Shown here piece after piece: positions 7,941 to 16,632 of a DNA stretch of 64,000 nt. Source of the stretch: Amycolatopsis bullii (GTDB lineage Bacteria > Actinomycetota > Actinomycetes > Mycobacteriales > Pseudonocardiaceae); the NCBI RefSeq assembly GCF_014654205.1, contig NZ_BNAW01000008.1, forward strand, positions 124,001-188,000, in the 5' to 3' direction. Position numbers and translations under genes: made by a program. The stretch's first letter is position 1; each line of letters starts with the position of its first letter. Below the pieces are notes generated by a model. It made no database searches and was not told the DNA's origin. It was given only the letters and a program-made list of their open reading frames with translations.

Positions 7941-9509
7941 TCACTCCGGTGTGGTCGGTTCGGTGTCGACCTGGATCAGCCGGGGGCCGTCCGGGGTCGC
8001 CTTGAGCTGGGTGCGCAAGTCTTCTTCGTCGCGGGCGGTGGTGGCTTCGACGCCGTAGCCGGCCGCGATGGCCGTGAAATCGAGCCCGGGAATCTCCGTG
8101 CCGGGCACGTCCGGGGTCCCGAGCAGCTCGCCGAACCACCGCAGGGCGCCGTAGACGCCGTTGCGGAGGATCACGAAGGTGACCGGGACGCGGTAGTGCG
8201 CGGCGGTCCACAACGCCGTGATGCCGTAGTTGGCCGAGCCGTCGCCGATGACGCCGACGACCGGGCGCTCCGGGCTGCCCATCGCGACGCCGACCGCGGC
8301 GGGCAGGCCGAAGCCGAGCCCGCCGGCGGCCGGGAAGAAGTAGGACCCTTCGCGGCGCAGGTCCATCTGCCGCCACCACGCCGAGTTCGTCGACGTCGAC
8401 TCGACGACGTAGCGGGTGTCGCTCTCCTGGGTGCCGCGGAGGGCGGCGAACACCTGCTCCGGGTGCAGCGCCTTTTCGCCGGTCCTGGGCTCGGGGCATT
8501 CGAGGTGGTTCTTCTCGGTGGTCCGGGCGGGGACCTTCGCCAGCAGCACCTCGATCACCGGCCCGGGGTCGGCGACCAGCGCCTCGCCCATCGGCGCGCG
8601 GGCGGCGGCGCCGAAGTCGTCGGTGACCTGGATCAGCCGGGTGCCTTCGGGCAGGTAGGCGCCGGGCACGTGCTGGTGGTAGCGGAAGACCGGCGCGCCG
8701 AGCACCAGCACGAGGTCGTGCCCGGTCAGCGCGGCCGACACCGGCGCGATGCCGGCGGGCAGCACGCCGCGGAAGAGCCGGTGCCGGTTGGGGAAGGGCA
8801 GGCGGTGCGGCGACGGTGCCACCCAGGTCGGCAGGCCGAGGTGTTCGGCCAGGGCGACGGCCCGGTCGAAGAGCCCGGTGGCGTCGATGTCCCCGCCGAG
8901 GACCAGCGCCGGGTTCTTCGCCGCGGCGACGCGCTTGGCGAGGTCGTCGAGCTGGGCTTCGCTCGGTGTCAGACCTCGCTGGACCTGCCGGTCGAGCGTC
9001 GCCGTCTCGGCCAGCTCGACGGCCCAGTCGTCGTAAGGCACCGAGAGGTAGGTCGGACGCCGGTGCAGCTCGGCCTCGAACACCGCCTGCGCGAGCGACC
9101 GCGGGACGTCTTCGGCGCAGCTCGGCTCGCCGGACCAGGCGACCAGCGGGCGCATCAGCTGTGTCGCGTCGACGTTGGCGAGCATCGCCTCCAGCCCGAT
9201 CGCCGTCCGGACCTGCTGGCCGGCGGTGAGCACCAGGGGCGAGCGCGAGTAGACGGCGTTGGTGAGCGCGCCCATCGCGTTGCCGGAACCGGCGGCGGCG
9301 TGCAGGTTGACCAGCACCGGGCGGCCGGTCGCCTGGGCGTAGCCGTCGGCCATCCCGACGACGGCGCCTTCGTGCAGGCCGAGGACGTAGCGGAAGTGGT
9401 CGGGCAGCTCGGCGAGGAACGGCAGCTCGTTGGAACCGGGGTTGCCGAAGACGGTCGTCAGGCCACGGCGGTCCAGGAACTCGTGGGCGAGCCGGCGGGC
9501 GGTGGGCAT
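7941..9509 (-). CDS. mdlC: Benzoylformate decarboxylase (ThDP enzyme)
   Basis: A 522-residue thiamine-diphosphate enzyme. Active-site residues fall at the same numbers as in Pseudomonas putida BFDC: Ser26 in NPGSNELPF, Glu47 in LHEGA and His70 in NLHAAAGSGNAMG; His278 in FRYHQ matches its His281. The cofactor motif GDGSANYG with NGVYGALRWF completes the domain. It converts benzoylformate to benzaldehyde and CO2. First gene of a three-gene operon with aldehyde dehydrogenase and transporter, divergent from a LysR regulator. Confidence 0.9.
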   Translation of the reverse strand: MPTARRLAHEFLDRRGLTTVFGNPGSNELPFLAELPDHFRYVLGLHEGAVVGMADGYAQATGRPVLVNLHAAAGSGNAMGALTNAVYSRSPLVLTAGQQVRTAIGLEAMLANVDATQLMRPLVAWSGEPSCAEDVPRSLAQAVFEAELHRRPTYLSVPYDDWAVELAETATLDRQVQRGLTPSEAQLDDLAKRVAAAKNPALVLGGDIDATGLFDRAVALAEHLGLPTWVAPSPHRLPFPNRHRLFRGVLPAGIAPVSAALTGHDLVLVLGAPVFRYHQHVPGAYLPEGTRLIQVTDDFGAAARAPMGEALVADPGPVIEVLLAKVPARTTEKNHLECPEPRTGEKALHPEQVFAALRGTQESDTRYVVESTSTNSAWWRQMDLRREGSYFFPAAGGLGFGLPAAVGVAMGSPERPVVGVIGDGSANYGITALWTAAHYRVPVTFVILRNGVYGALRWFGELLGTPDVPGTEIPGLDFTAIAAGYGVEATTARDEEDLRTQLKATPDGPRLIQVDTEPTTPE

Positions 9510-9587
9510 CGGTGGGGCCTCCTCGAAGTCCGCCCGACCCTATGGAGCTGCGCGGCTGTGTTCCAATAAATGTTGCCTCGTTGCTTC

Positions 9588-9602
9588 ATCGATGGGATCG
9601 AT
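9588..9602. promoter_or_regulatory. ATCGAT-GGG-ATCGAT dyad before the LysR gene
   Basis: A perfect 6-bp repeat, both inverted and direct, with a 3-bp spacer ends at the base before the LysR start codon, in the 93-bp divergent region to mdlC. LysR proteins usually bind interrupted dyads in such regions and repress their own gene. The position on the start codon would suit autorepression. Confidence 0.35.
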
Positions 9603-10493
9603 ATGGCGGATTTCGACCTGAACCTCGTGCGCACGTTCGTGCTGCTGTACGAGACCCGCAGCGTGACCGCCACGGCCGAGTCCCTGCACGTCACGCAGCC
9701 GACGATCAGCTACAGCCTGCAGAAGCTGCGGCGCCGGTTCTCCGACGAGCTGTTCCGCCGCACGGGTGGCGGCCTGGTGCCGACGACGACCGCCCGCGCC
9801 CTCTACGAGCCGCTGCACAGCGCGCTGTCGGAGATCGAAACGGCCGTCAGCGGCGCGAAGTCGTTCTCACCGTCGACGGCCCGGACGGCGTTCACGCTGG
9901 CCTTGTCGGACCTGGGGGAGATCTCGCTGCTGCCGCGCCTGATGGCGGCGCTGCCTTCGCGCGCGCCCGGGGTGACGCTGACCGTCCGGCCGCTGGACGT
10001 CGACCGGGCGGCCGACCAGCTCGGCCGCGGCGAGATCGACGCGTTCATCGCGTCCTCGCTGATCAGCTCCCAGCGCGTCGCCCGGATCCCGCTGTTTTCC
10101 GAGGGCTACCTGGGCATGGTGGCTGCGGACCACCCGCGGCTTCCGGCGGCGGTCTCGTTCGAGCGGCTGGCGGCGGAACGCCATGTGACGGTGTTCGGCC
10201 CGACGGGCCACGACGGCCCGCGTCGCGCGCTGGAGGCGTGCGACCTGCTGGATCGCGTGGTGCTCGAGGTGACCCGGTTCGCGGCGCTGCCGTACCTGGT
10301 CCAGGACGGCGAGCTGGTGGCGATGGTCCCGCGGCTGGTGGCGCAGATGTTCGCGGCCGAGCACCGGGTCCGGCTGTTCGACCTGCCGCTCGAGGTCGAG
10401 CCGGCCCAGGTGTCGGTGTACGCGCGGCACACGCACGCCCGCAGCGCGGCTCAGCACTGGCTGGTGGGCTTCATGCGCGAGGTGCTGGGTTAG
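9603..10493 (+). CDS. LysR-family transcriptional regulator of the benzoylformate operon
   Basis: A 296-residue LTTR. The N-terminus is FDLNLVRTFVLLYETRSVTATAESLHVTQPTISYS-like winged HTH, followed by a periplasmic-binding-protein-like effector domain. ATG 9603 gives the standard LTTR N-terminus; an upstream ATG at 9570 adds eleven untypical residues. It is divergent from mdlC and probably activates that operon in response to an aromatic acid. Its stop overlaps the CBM2 gene stop by four bases (TTAG). Confidence 0.9.
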   Translation: MADFDLNLVRTFVLLYETRSVTATAESLHVTQPTISYSLQKLRRRFSDELFRRTGGGLVPTTTARALYEPLHSALSEIETAVSGAKSFSPSTARTAFTLALSDLGEISLLPRLMAALPSRAPGVTLTVRPLDVDRAADQLGRGEIDAFIASSLISSQRVARIPLFSEGYLGMVAADHPRLPAAVSFERLAAERHVTVFGPTGHDGPRRALEACDLLDRVVLEVTRFAALPYLVQDGELVAMVPRLVAQMFAAEHRVRLFDLPLEVEPAQVSVYARHTHARSAAQHWLVGFMREVLG

Positions 10494-11290
10494 GTCGTCT
10501 GGCAGCGGGCGCCGTTGAGCGTGAAGCCGACGGCGGCCGGGTTGCTGCGGCTGAAGGAGCCGTTGAAGCCGATGTCGATCGTCGTGCCCGGGGCCATGCT
10601 CAGGTTGTAGGAAACCGCTTTCATGGTGACTCGTGAGCCGCTCTGGGAGAAGTCGCCGTTCCAGCTGTGCGTGACCTGCTGCCCGGCGGTGAAGTTCCAG
10701 GTGGCGGTCCAGGGGTTGAGCGTCTGGTTGCCGGTGTTGGTGACGTAGACGTTGGCGGTGAACCCGTTGGGCCACGAATCGGTGATGTCGTAGCGGACGG
10801 AGCACGACGCCACGGGAGCCGGCGGCGGGGGAGCGGCCTGCGTCGAGCTGGTGGCGGTGGTCTTGGGCGCCGTCGTCGTCGGAGACGCGGAGGTCGAGAT
10901 CTGCCGCAGCACGGTGGGCACCGGCGTCGGGCTCGGCGCGGTGGTGACAACGGTCCGCGGAGTGGTGGCGGGAGCCAGCGGATCAGGAGCCACGGCGGCT
11001 TGCCGCCCGGGCGAGCTCTCGGAGGTGACGGCAATGATCACCAGACTCCCGGCGACGACCAGCGCCCCGCAGAGGGCGGAGACCCACCGAATCCGCCGCC
11101 CGGCCCGCTGCTGAGCGGCGGCGGCCTCCCGCGCCCGCTGCTCGAGGCGTTCCCGGTACCCCTCATCGATGTCTTCCTCGCGGGGCCGCGTGAGGGGAAC
11201 GTAGGCCCCGAGCGAACGAGGCATGGCCCCGGTCTCCCGAAGAAGCTCATCAACGGAAAACTCATCATCCGACCGGCCGGCGCGCGCCAT
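10490..11290 (-). CDS. Membrane-anchored protein with C-terminal CBM2
   Basis: The 266-residue protein has a charged cytoplasmic N-terminus with FSVDELLRETG, one transmembrane helix (ALCGALVVAGSLVIIAV), a Thr/Pro/Ala linker of about 90 residues and a C-terminal carbohydrate-binding module family 2. The module shows WPNGFTANVYVTNTG, WTATWNFTAGQ and WNGDFSQSG, with flanking cysteines. It therefore displays a cellulose- or chitin-binding module outside the cell without any catalytic domain. ATG 11290 was chosen; further upstream the frame runs into the tRNA region. Confidence 0.82.
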   Translation of the reverse strand: MARAGRSDDEFSVDELLRETGAMPRSLGAYVPLTRPREEDIDEGYRERLEQRAREAAAAQQRAGRRIRWVSALCGALVVAGSLVIIAVTSESSPGRQAAVAPDPLAPATTPRTVVTTAPSPTPVPTVLRQISTSASPTTTAPKTTATSSTQAAPPPPAPVASCSVRYDITDSWPNGFTANVYVTNTGNQTLNPWTATWNFTAGQQVTHSWNGDFSQSGSRVTMKAVSYNLSMAPGTTIDIGFNGSFSRSNPAAVGFTLNGARCQTT

Positions 11291-11532
11291 ACCGCAACCT
11301 CCACTCCGCGAGGGCGCTCGAACGCGCTGGCTTGCCCGGCGAATCCTAGGAAGCAGGGACGGTCTTGTAAACCATGCGAGCAACGGAGTTTCGCCGGCTC
11401 CCGCACTGGCCGGAGCCGCCTGGATCGATGCAGAGAGCCGAAACCGGTCGATCATGCCAGACGGTCCCGGGGGCGGGATCCACACCCCCCTGAACGAGGG
11501 CCCGGGGTGGCCGTATACTCTTTCTTCAGCAG

Positions 11533-11616
11533 GTCCGAGTGGCGGAATGGCAGACGCGCTAGCTTGAGGTGCTAGTGCCCTTAACGGGCGTGGGGGTTCA
11601 AGTCCCCCCTCGGACA
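11533..11616 (+). tRNA. tRNA-Leu (anticodon GAG)
   Basis: The acceptor stem GTCCGAG (11533-11539) pairs with CTCGGAC (11609-11615). The anticodon loop CTTGAGG lies in stem GCTAG/CTAG.., a long variable arm follows (TGCCCTTAACGGGCG), then the T-arm GGGGGTTCAAGTCCCCC. CCA is not encoded. The 3' end is the probable integration site of the adjacent element. Confidence 0.95.
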
Positions 11617-13349
11617 CACACGTTACCCACACGGGGAGAGGCAGTCACAGTGACTGCCTCTTTTTTGTTGTCGTAGACCACCTGCAGGCCCAGGTCCCGG
11701 TAGACCTGCGTGATCCGCTCCGGGGCCCGCGAGTTGAGGTGCCTCTCGACGTCGCCGAGCTGGTCGAGCATGGCGTAGACCTCTGCCACGTCGACTGCCT
11801 GTGCGTCCGGCAGGTGCTTCAGCTCCTCCATGGCGGCTTGCCGCTCGGCCTGTGCGCGCTTCATCGGCTCGACGAAGTTGACGGGGTCTACGCCCGCTTC
11901 GATGGCTGCCAGGTGCCGCAGTAGCTTCGCCTCGGCGTCCTTCATCCGCTTCTCGGCTGAGGCTCGACGGCCGTCCACCCGGCCGTCCTGCGATCCGGTC
12001 AGCAGCCGTACAGTCTCGTCGCGGTTCTCCGGGGCGAAGACCTGGCACAACCACTCGTTGATCGGCGGGACCACGACGTCCTCGCGTAGGTTCACCGTCT
12101 TCGGGTGATCGGCCAGCGTCGTCGAACCCGGCGCCATCGTTCGAGCAATGCACCGGTAGTAGACGCCCTTCCGGATCGCCGCACCCTGCATCTTCCGGGT
12201 GCAGATCTCGCACCGCACCATCCCCTTCAACAGGTACGTGTGCTTGGTGGCTGCGCGGTTCCGTTCGAGCTTCGCAATCCCAGGCAGTCCGCCGGCCGCG
12301 CGCGACCGGCGCATCAGCTGCGCCTGCGTGAACGTCTCAACAGAAACAATCTCCGGGTGCGCAGGCCGCCGTGACCGAACAACGCGATCCGGCGCTGCTC
12401 GCTTGAACCGCACGACGTGCCCCGCGCCGACGTCATCCGGATTCAGCAGCGTCTCGTGCTTGGTCCAGCGTCCGAAGATCGCGTACCCGGTGTATCGCGG
12501 ATTCTCCAGAATGGATCGGACGGTGCTGCCTTGCCAGCCGTCGGCGAGCCGGTGGCGGTTCTGGTCGGGTCGGCGTTCGGAAGGGCAGGGCACTCCGTCC
12601 TCATTGAGTCCCTTGGCGATCGCTCGATCGCCGACCCCTTCCATGTACTCGGCGAATATCCGTTGGACCACCTCGGCTGCGTCGGGATCGATGGCCAGCA
12701 CACGCAGCCGGAACCCCTCGGCGGCCTTTCGGGGGTTCGGGTGTGGACCACCGTCAACGACGACGTACCCGTACGGCGCCCGGCCACCCTGGTGCCGCCC
12801 TTCGTTGACGACCTGCGCATCCATCGCGGCACGGACGCGAGCCTGGACGTGCTGACGCTCCGATTCGCTCATCCCGCCGAGCACGCTCATGAGCATCTTG
12901 TGCGACGGGTTCCGCGCGTCGTACTTTCCGCCAAGCTCTGGCACCCACAGGTCGACGCCGTACGCGGCGAAGCGGGGCGCGATGAGCGAGAACTGATTTC
13001 CGAACCAACAGCGCGTGCCCTCGCCGACCACGACGGCGTTCCAAGTCCGCCGCGGGTTCTTCAGCTCGGCGAGTAGCCGTGCGGCCTCGGTCCGGCGCTC
13101 CCAAGGGACTGACCGCGACTGCCCAACGTCGAAGTACTCGGCAACCAGCCGGCCGCCCAGCGGCTCAACGAACTTCCGAGCGTTCCCGAACTGCCACCCG
13201 CGGGAGGTCTCCGGGTCCTGGTTGTCCTCCGTTGAGCACCGGCCGTAGACCGCCAGCTCACCGATACCGTCGTCGACCGGCTCGGCCACCTCAAGGCCCA
13301 AGATCTCGTCCAGTGTCGACCACGGGTCGTTGCTGATTTCAGCCGTCAC
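11598..13349 (-). CDS. Large serine recombinase (element integrase)
   Basis: A 583-residue large serine recombinase. The catalytic domain opens with AVYGRCSTEDNQDP (nucleophile Ser39) and contains EGTRCWFGNQF and LMSVLGGMSESER; the recombinase domain has RAPYGYVVVDGG and WQGSTVRSILENPRYTG; a zinc ribbon has MVRCEICTRKM and YYRCI; a coiled-coil C-terminus follows. GTG 13349 was chosen because GAGGAGGAACC precedes it, and it overlaps the stop of the small upstream gene (GTGA). Its 3' end runs into the tRNA-Leu 3' end, so gene and att site are fused. It should catalyse integration and excision. Confidence 0.92.
   Translation of the reverse strand: MTAEISNDPWSTLDEILGLEVAEPVDDGIGELAVYGRCSTEDNQDPETSRGWQFGNARKFVEPLGGRLVAEYFDVGQSRSVPWERRTEAARLLAELKNPRRTWNAVVVGEGTRCWFGNQFSLIAPRFAAYGVDLWVPELGGKYDARNPSHKMLMSVLGGMSESERQHVQARVRAAMDAQVVNEGRHQGGRAPYGYVVVDGGPHPNPRKAAEGFRLRVLAIDPDAAEVVQRIFAEYMEGVGDRAIAKGLNEDGVPCPSERRPDQNRHRLADGWQGSTVRSILENPRYTGYAIFGRWTKHETLLNPDDVGAGHVVRFKRAAPDRVVRSRRPAHPEIVSVETFTQAQLMRRSRAAGGLPGIAKLERNRAATKHTYLLKGMVRCEICTRKMQGAAIRKGVYYRCIARTMAPGSTTLADHPKTVNLREDVVVPPINEWLCQVFAPENRDETVRLLTGSQDGRVDGRRASAEKRMKDAEAKLLRHLAAIEAGVDPVNFVEPMKRAQAERQAAMEELKHLPDAQAVDVAEVYAMLDQLGDVERHLNSRAPERITQVYRDLGLQVVYDNKKEAVTVTASPRVGNVCVRGGT
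11608..11618 (+). repeat. Putative attL core (CCTCGGACACA)
   Basis: The last eight bases of the tRNA acceptor region plus three bases recur exactly at 28641-28651. Between the two copies lie a serine recombinase, translocase and cargo. This is the expected layout of an element integrated into the tRNA-Leu 3' end. Confidence 0.6.
11637..11666 (+). terminator. Rho-independent terminator after tRNA-Leu
   Basis: AGAGGCAGTCAC (11637-11648) and GTGACTGCCTCT (11650-11661) form a perfect 12-bp inverted repeat around one base, followed by TTTTTT. It ends tRNA-Leu transcription. It lies inside the last codons of the serine recombinase on the other strand, so it is element DNA that replaces the host terminator displaced by the insertion. 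Confidence 0.85.
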
Positions 13350-13501
13350 GGTTCCTCCTCTGCCGGTCCGTTCAGCACCGACACCTCGGTAAGCTCGGTC
13401 AGGATGGCCAGCAGTCCGCGTGCCACGGCTGGCGTCAGCTCCGGCAATCTCGCAGGTAGAATAACCCGGATCGGACGATCCTCGGAGTGAGTGGCGCTCA
13501 T
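13346..13501 (-). CDS. Small protein coupled to the recombinase
   Basis: A 51-residue protein with a basic N-terminus and a hydrophobic helix (LTPAVARGLLAILTELTEV). Its ATG overlaps the translocase stop (ATGA, 13498-13501) and its stop overlaps the recombinase start (GTGA, 13346-13349). The internal GAGGAGGAACC encoding its last residues is the recombinase ribosome site. It could be a recombination accessory protein; this is inferred only from position. Confidence 0.7.
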   Translation of the reverse strand: MSATHSEDRPIRVILPARLPELTPAVARGLLAILTELTEVSVLNGPAEEEP

Positions 13502-15624
13502 GACCGACCTTCCTGCCCGGTCGACTCGCCGCCTTCCCTCGCGCGGTCAATTGCACTCCTGATTTCAGCCGTCCGGTATCCGCGAACCTGCCGCGTCTCG
13601 CCGTCTTCGCCGGTTACGCGGTCTCGCGTCGGCCGGCATCCCACTTCGGCCATCTGCTGCGCGAACGTCCGCGAGTCGATCTCCAGGACGTCCAGCAACT
13701 CGGCTGTCGGCACGAAGTCTCGGCCCTCCGGCCCGAGATCGTCCCCCAGGTACTCGACGAGCGATGTGAGCACCCCGGGTAGTTCGCGAGGCGACTCAAC
13801 TGCGTGACCTGCACCGATCGCCCTGACCGCGGCCGCGTGGTCGAGCACGGGCATGGTGTCCTGTCCGGCCGCGTGCCCGGTGAGCGTCCCGGCCGCCTCG
13901 CGGAGCGTCCGGCCCTGCTCGCAGATGGTCCGCCAGTCCTCGTTCGGCATGTAGTAGGTCCGAACCGTCATGGCCAGCACATCGGCGCCGGCTGACGTGT
14001 CGCCGTCCGGTCGCAGGATGCCCACTCCTTTGTGGGATGGCAGGAGCCGGCTGGAGTCGAACCCGCGCGTGTTCATCTGCTCGCCGAGCACGATGTTCGA
14101 GTCGCGCCAGTCCATCACCCGCAGCGCGAACCGCGACCCGAGTACCGCCCGCAGCCCGGACGGGATCGTCTTCGAGTCCGGCCGCTGAGTGGCGAGCACG
14201 AGCACGATCCCAGCGGCCGGTCCCTTCTTCGCCAGCCACGTCAGCAGCTCGCCGACGTACTCGCCCGCGGTGAGCTTCTTGCCTTGCACGTCGACGGGTG
14301 TGCGGTCTTCCAGAGGAACCTGGACCTCATCGATGAAGATTGCGGTGATGGGCATGTTCAGCGCCTTGTCGCGGGACATCTCCGGCGTGACCTTCGATTC
14401 CGGACACGTGAGGTCGTCGAGGTCGCGCATCCGCCGAAACCGCGTCTGAACTTCGCCGACCAGTTCAATCAGCCAGTCCACGAGCGCCAGAACGTGTTCG
14501 GGTTCGTCGCCGGACATGAACCGGTGCGCCACCAGGCCGGCCGCATCCCAGTCCTTCCCGGCCTTGAAGTCCGCGACGTACAGCCGTACCCAAGCGTCCA
14601 GAATGAGCCCGGCCGCCGCGAGTCGGGCGGCGAAGGTCTTGCCCTGCCGGGGGATGGCACCGACCAGCAGGGACGTCCACACCAACGGCAGGTCGATCCG
14701 CCGGTCCCGCGCGTCCCGTCCGAACGGGATCGGCCGCCACGCATCCCACTGCGCCACGCCCAGCAGCGGCGTCCGCAACGGCGGCGACGCGTATGGGTCC
14801 TCATCCGCCACCCACATCGACACCCGTCCGGCGTGTCCACCGTTGCCGCGGACTCGTTCGACGATCAGTTGAACCTCATCGACGGCGAGCGCCGACGCGA
14901 GGGCATCCCGGTTCTTCACCACGTCGGCTGCCTTGCGGGTGGCGGGAAGGTCGACGGTGACCGCCCAGCCGTCGCCGACACGCGTCGCACGCTCGACGAG
15001 CCGCAGCGCCTCGTCCTTGCCGATCAGCTTCGCGTCCCGGAACGCGTCCACCAGGACCTGGGGATCCATTGTCCAGGTCAGCGTCCGCGGCCCCGCGAGC
15101 GCCGGCTTCCGGCCGGGACTGCCGTCCTTCTTGCGCCCGAGGATCGCGAGTGCCAAGGAAGCGACGGCCCCGCCGATCCACAGAGGATCGGTGCCGTACA
15201 CCAGGTCAACGACAGCCACCGCGACGATCGCGACGACCAGGACGGCGCCAGTCACCTTCCAGCGGAACAGGGTGAGCGCCCGAATCTCAGTGAACTTGTC
15301 GGCCAACTTCTCCGACTCCTCGGCCGCTGTCCGGTAGTCCCGGACGGTGACCCACGCACGCCACCACCGCACCCCGACGACCAGCCCGCGAACAACCGCG
15401 CCGACGTACCGCCACGGCGACTTCACCAGCCCAACGACGGCGTCCTTGCCCGCTTGGACGGCCTGAGGCTTGCTCTTCATCCACAACGGCACCCGCGGCG
15501 AGTGCCGCCACCACCGGACGAAGCGGTTCGTCTTCGGCTCCCGCCGACGCGGTTGAGGCAACGTGTCGTCGACCAGCTCACCGTCGAACACGGGATCAGC
15601 CTTGACCGGCAATGAGTCAGCCAT
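13498..15624 (-). CDS. FtsK/SpoIIIE-type DNA translocase (TraB/TraSA-like)
   Basis: A 708-residue protein with two transmembrane helices at about residues 125-180 (VTGAVLVVAIVAVAVVDLV, LWIGGAVASLALAILG) and an FtsK motor domain. Walker A is GAIPRQGKTF, Walker B ITAIFIDEVQV, then VLATQRPDSKTIP and SRFALRVMDWRDSN. In actinomycete conjugative elements a single hexameric translocase of this type moves double-stranded DNA between mycelia. The C-terminal part after about residue 610 is winged-helix-like (FVPTAELLDVLEID), as expected for recognition of a transfer sequence. Confidence 0.88.
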   Translation of the reverse strand: MADSLPVKADPVFDGELVDDTLPQPRRREPKTNRFVRWWRHSPRVPLWMKSKPQAVQAGKDAVVGLVKSPWRYVGAVVRGLVVGVRWWRAWVTVRDYRTAAEESEKLADKFTEIRALTLFRWKVTGAVLVVAIVAVAVVDLVYGTDPLWIGGAVASLALAILGRKKDGSPGRKPALAGPRTLTWTMDPQVLVDAFRDAKLIGKDEALRLVERATRVGDGWAVTVDLPATRKAADVVKNRDALASALAVDEVQLIVERVRGNGGHAGRVSMWVADEDPYASPPLRTPLLGVAQWDAWRPIPFGRDARDRRIDLPLVWTSLLVGAIPRQGKTFAARLAAAGLILDAWVRLYVADFKAGKDWDAAGLVAHRFMSGDEPEHVLALVDWLIELVGEVQTRFRRMRDLDDLTCPESKVTPEMSRDKALNMPITAIFIDEVQVPLEDRTPVDVQGKKLTAGEYVGELLTWLAKKGPAAGIVLVLATQRPDSKTIPSGLRAVLGSRFALRVMDWRDSNIVLGEQMNTRGFDSSRLLPSHKGVGILRPDGDTSAGADVLAMTVRTYYMPNEDWRTICEQGRTLREAAGTLTGHAAGQDTMPVLDHAAAVRAIGAGHAVESPRELPGVLTSLVEYLGDDLGPEGRDFVPTAELLDVLEIDSRTFAQQMAEVGCRPTRDRVTGEDGETRQVRGYRTAEIRSAIDRAREGGESTGQEGRS

Positions 15625-16306
15625 TGCCCACCGCCGACCGCAGCGCCCGCGCCAGCCGGGGCGACAGGCCCCGCGAGCAGCCGGTAGCCCGCCGCACCCA
15701 CGCCGGCGTGATCTCGACGTCCGGCGTCCAGCTCTCCCGAGCAATGGCGAGGTAGTCGGCGAACAGCACCCGTCGCCCGCCGGTCTCCTGAACGGGACGC
15801 CGTTCGGCCGCCACCAGCACGGCATCGGTGAGCTTGTCCCGCAGGTCGGTGATCGCCTCGACGGCGACGAACACGACAAGCGGCGGCACCGAGTGCAGCA
15901 CGATCGCCGCAGCTTCCCCGGCGGCGAACGACGTCCAGGTGTTCATGACGTAGGTGGCGGCAAGCGTGAACCACTTCGCCCGCCGCACCCAGACACCGGT
16001 CCGGACCTGGTACCGCGCAGTGACCTGCTCGGCTCGCAGAATCGCGAGGAGAACGAGGGAGACGGTCGGGTCCAGCACCCACGCGGCCAGCCACGGCAGC
16101 GACCCCGGCCGTGTGCCAGCCGATGCGAAGCCCTGGACGTTGGTCATCGTGAACGCGAGCCCGAGCACGATCCCGGACCAGCACATCCAGTCGACCTGCC
16201 GCCGCACCCGCTCGATCCGCAGCGCGACGACGTCCGGATCGGTCTGGTAAGCGCGCACCTCTGCCGCTTCGGCCGCGTCCTGCGCAAGCCGTTGCGCCCG
16301 GTTCAT
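15617..16306 (-). CDS. SpdA/DUF2637-like spread membrane protein
   Basis: A 229-residue protein with about four transmembrane helices (WMCWSGIVLGLAFTMTNVQ, LAAWVLDPTVSLVLLAILRAEQ, WFTLAATYVMNTWTSFA, IVLHSVPPLVVFVAVEAI). The layout resembles Spd/DUF2637 proteins that accompany the translocase in Streptomyces plasmids and help plasmid spread in the mycelium. A short hydrophilic C-terminal tail may bind DNA or the translocase. It overlaps the translocase start by 8 bp and the upstream gene by an ATGA. Confidence 0.65.
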   Translation of the reverse strand: MNRAQRLAQDAAEAAEVRAYQTDPDVVALRIERVRRQVDWMCWSGIVLGLAFTMTNVQGFASAGTRPGSLPWLAAWVLDPTVSLVLLAILRAEQVTARYQVRTGVWVRRAKWFTLAATYVMNTWTSFAAGEAAAIVLHSVPPLVVFVAVEAITDLRDKLTDAVLVAAERRPVQETGGRRVLFADYLAIARESWTPDVEITPAWVRRATGCSRGLSPRLARALRSAVGNG

Positions 16307-16632
16307 CGCCGACCACCCCGCTTCGACGTGTCGACGGTGGTCACCGTCATGGCGCGAGTCAGCGCGTAGGACGCGAACAGCGCAGGTAACCCGAGCACGG
16401 CGAACAGCAGCCACGGGTTCCCCGGATGGGCGATCACGACCCACTGAACAGCGACGATCAGCCCGGCGTTGAATAACACCCGCCCGACCAGCGACACGAG
16501 CCGCGCCCCGCTCCGAGCAGCTTCGGCGGCGGCCTTTGCCCGGCGGGAACCGGCCCGCCAGACCCAGAGCAGCACCAGCAGCACGCCGACACCGGCGAGA
16601 ATCTGCGTCGGCGTCACGGTGAGTCCGTTCAT
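16303..16632 (-). CDS. Small Spd-like membrane protein
   Basis: A 109-residue protein with an N-terminal helix (ILAGVGVLLVLLWVWRAG), a basic loop and two further hydrophobic stretches (LFNAGLIVAVQWVVI, WLLFAVLGLPALFASYAL). No domain is recognised. ATGA overlaps on both sides tie it to the transfer operon, so a role in mycelial spread or pore formation is likely. Confidence 0.65.
   Translation of the reverse strand: MNGLTVTPTQILAGVGVLLVLLWVWRAGSRRAKAAAEAARSGARLVSLVGRVLFNAGLIVAVQWVVIAHPGNPWLLFAVLGLPALFASYALTRAMTVTTVDTSKRGGRR

Noticed and set aside
11365..11385. GGTCTTGTAAACC resembling a tRNA-Thr anticodon arm
   Set aside because: No T-arm or acceptor stem accompanies it; it is a short chance match in the CBM2 upstream region.
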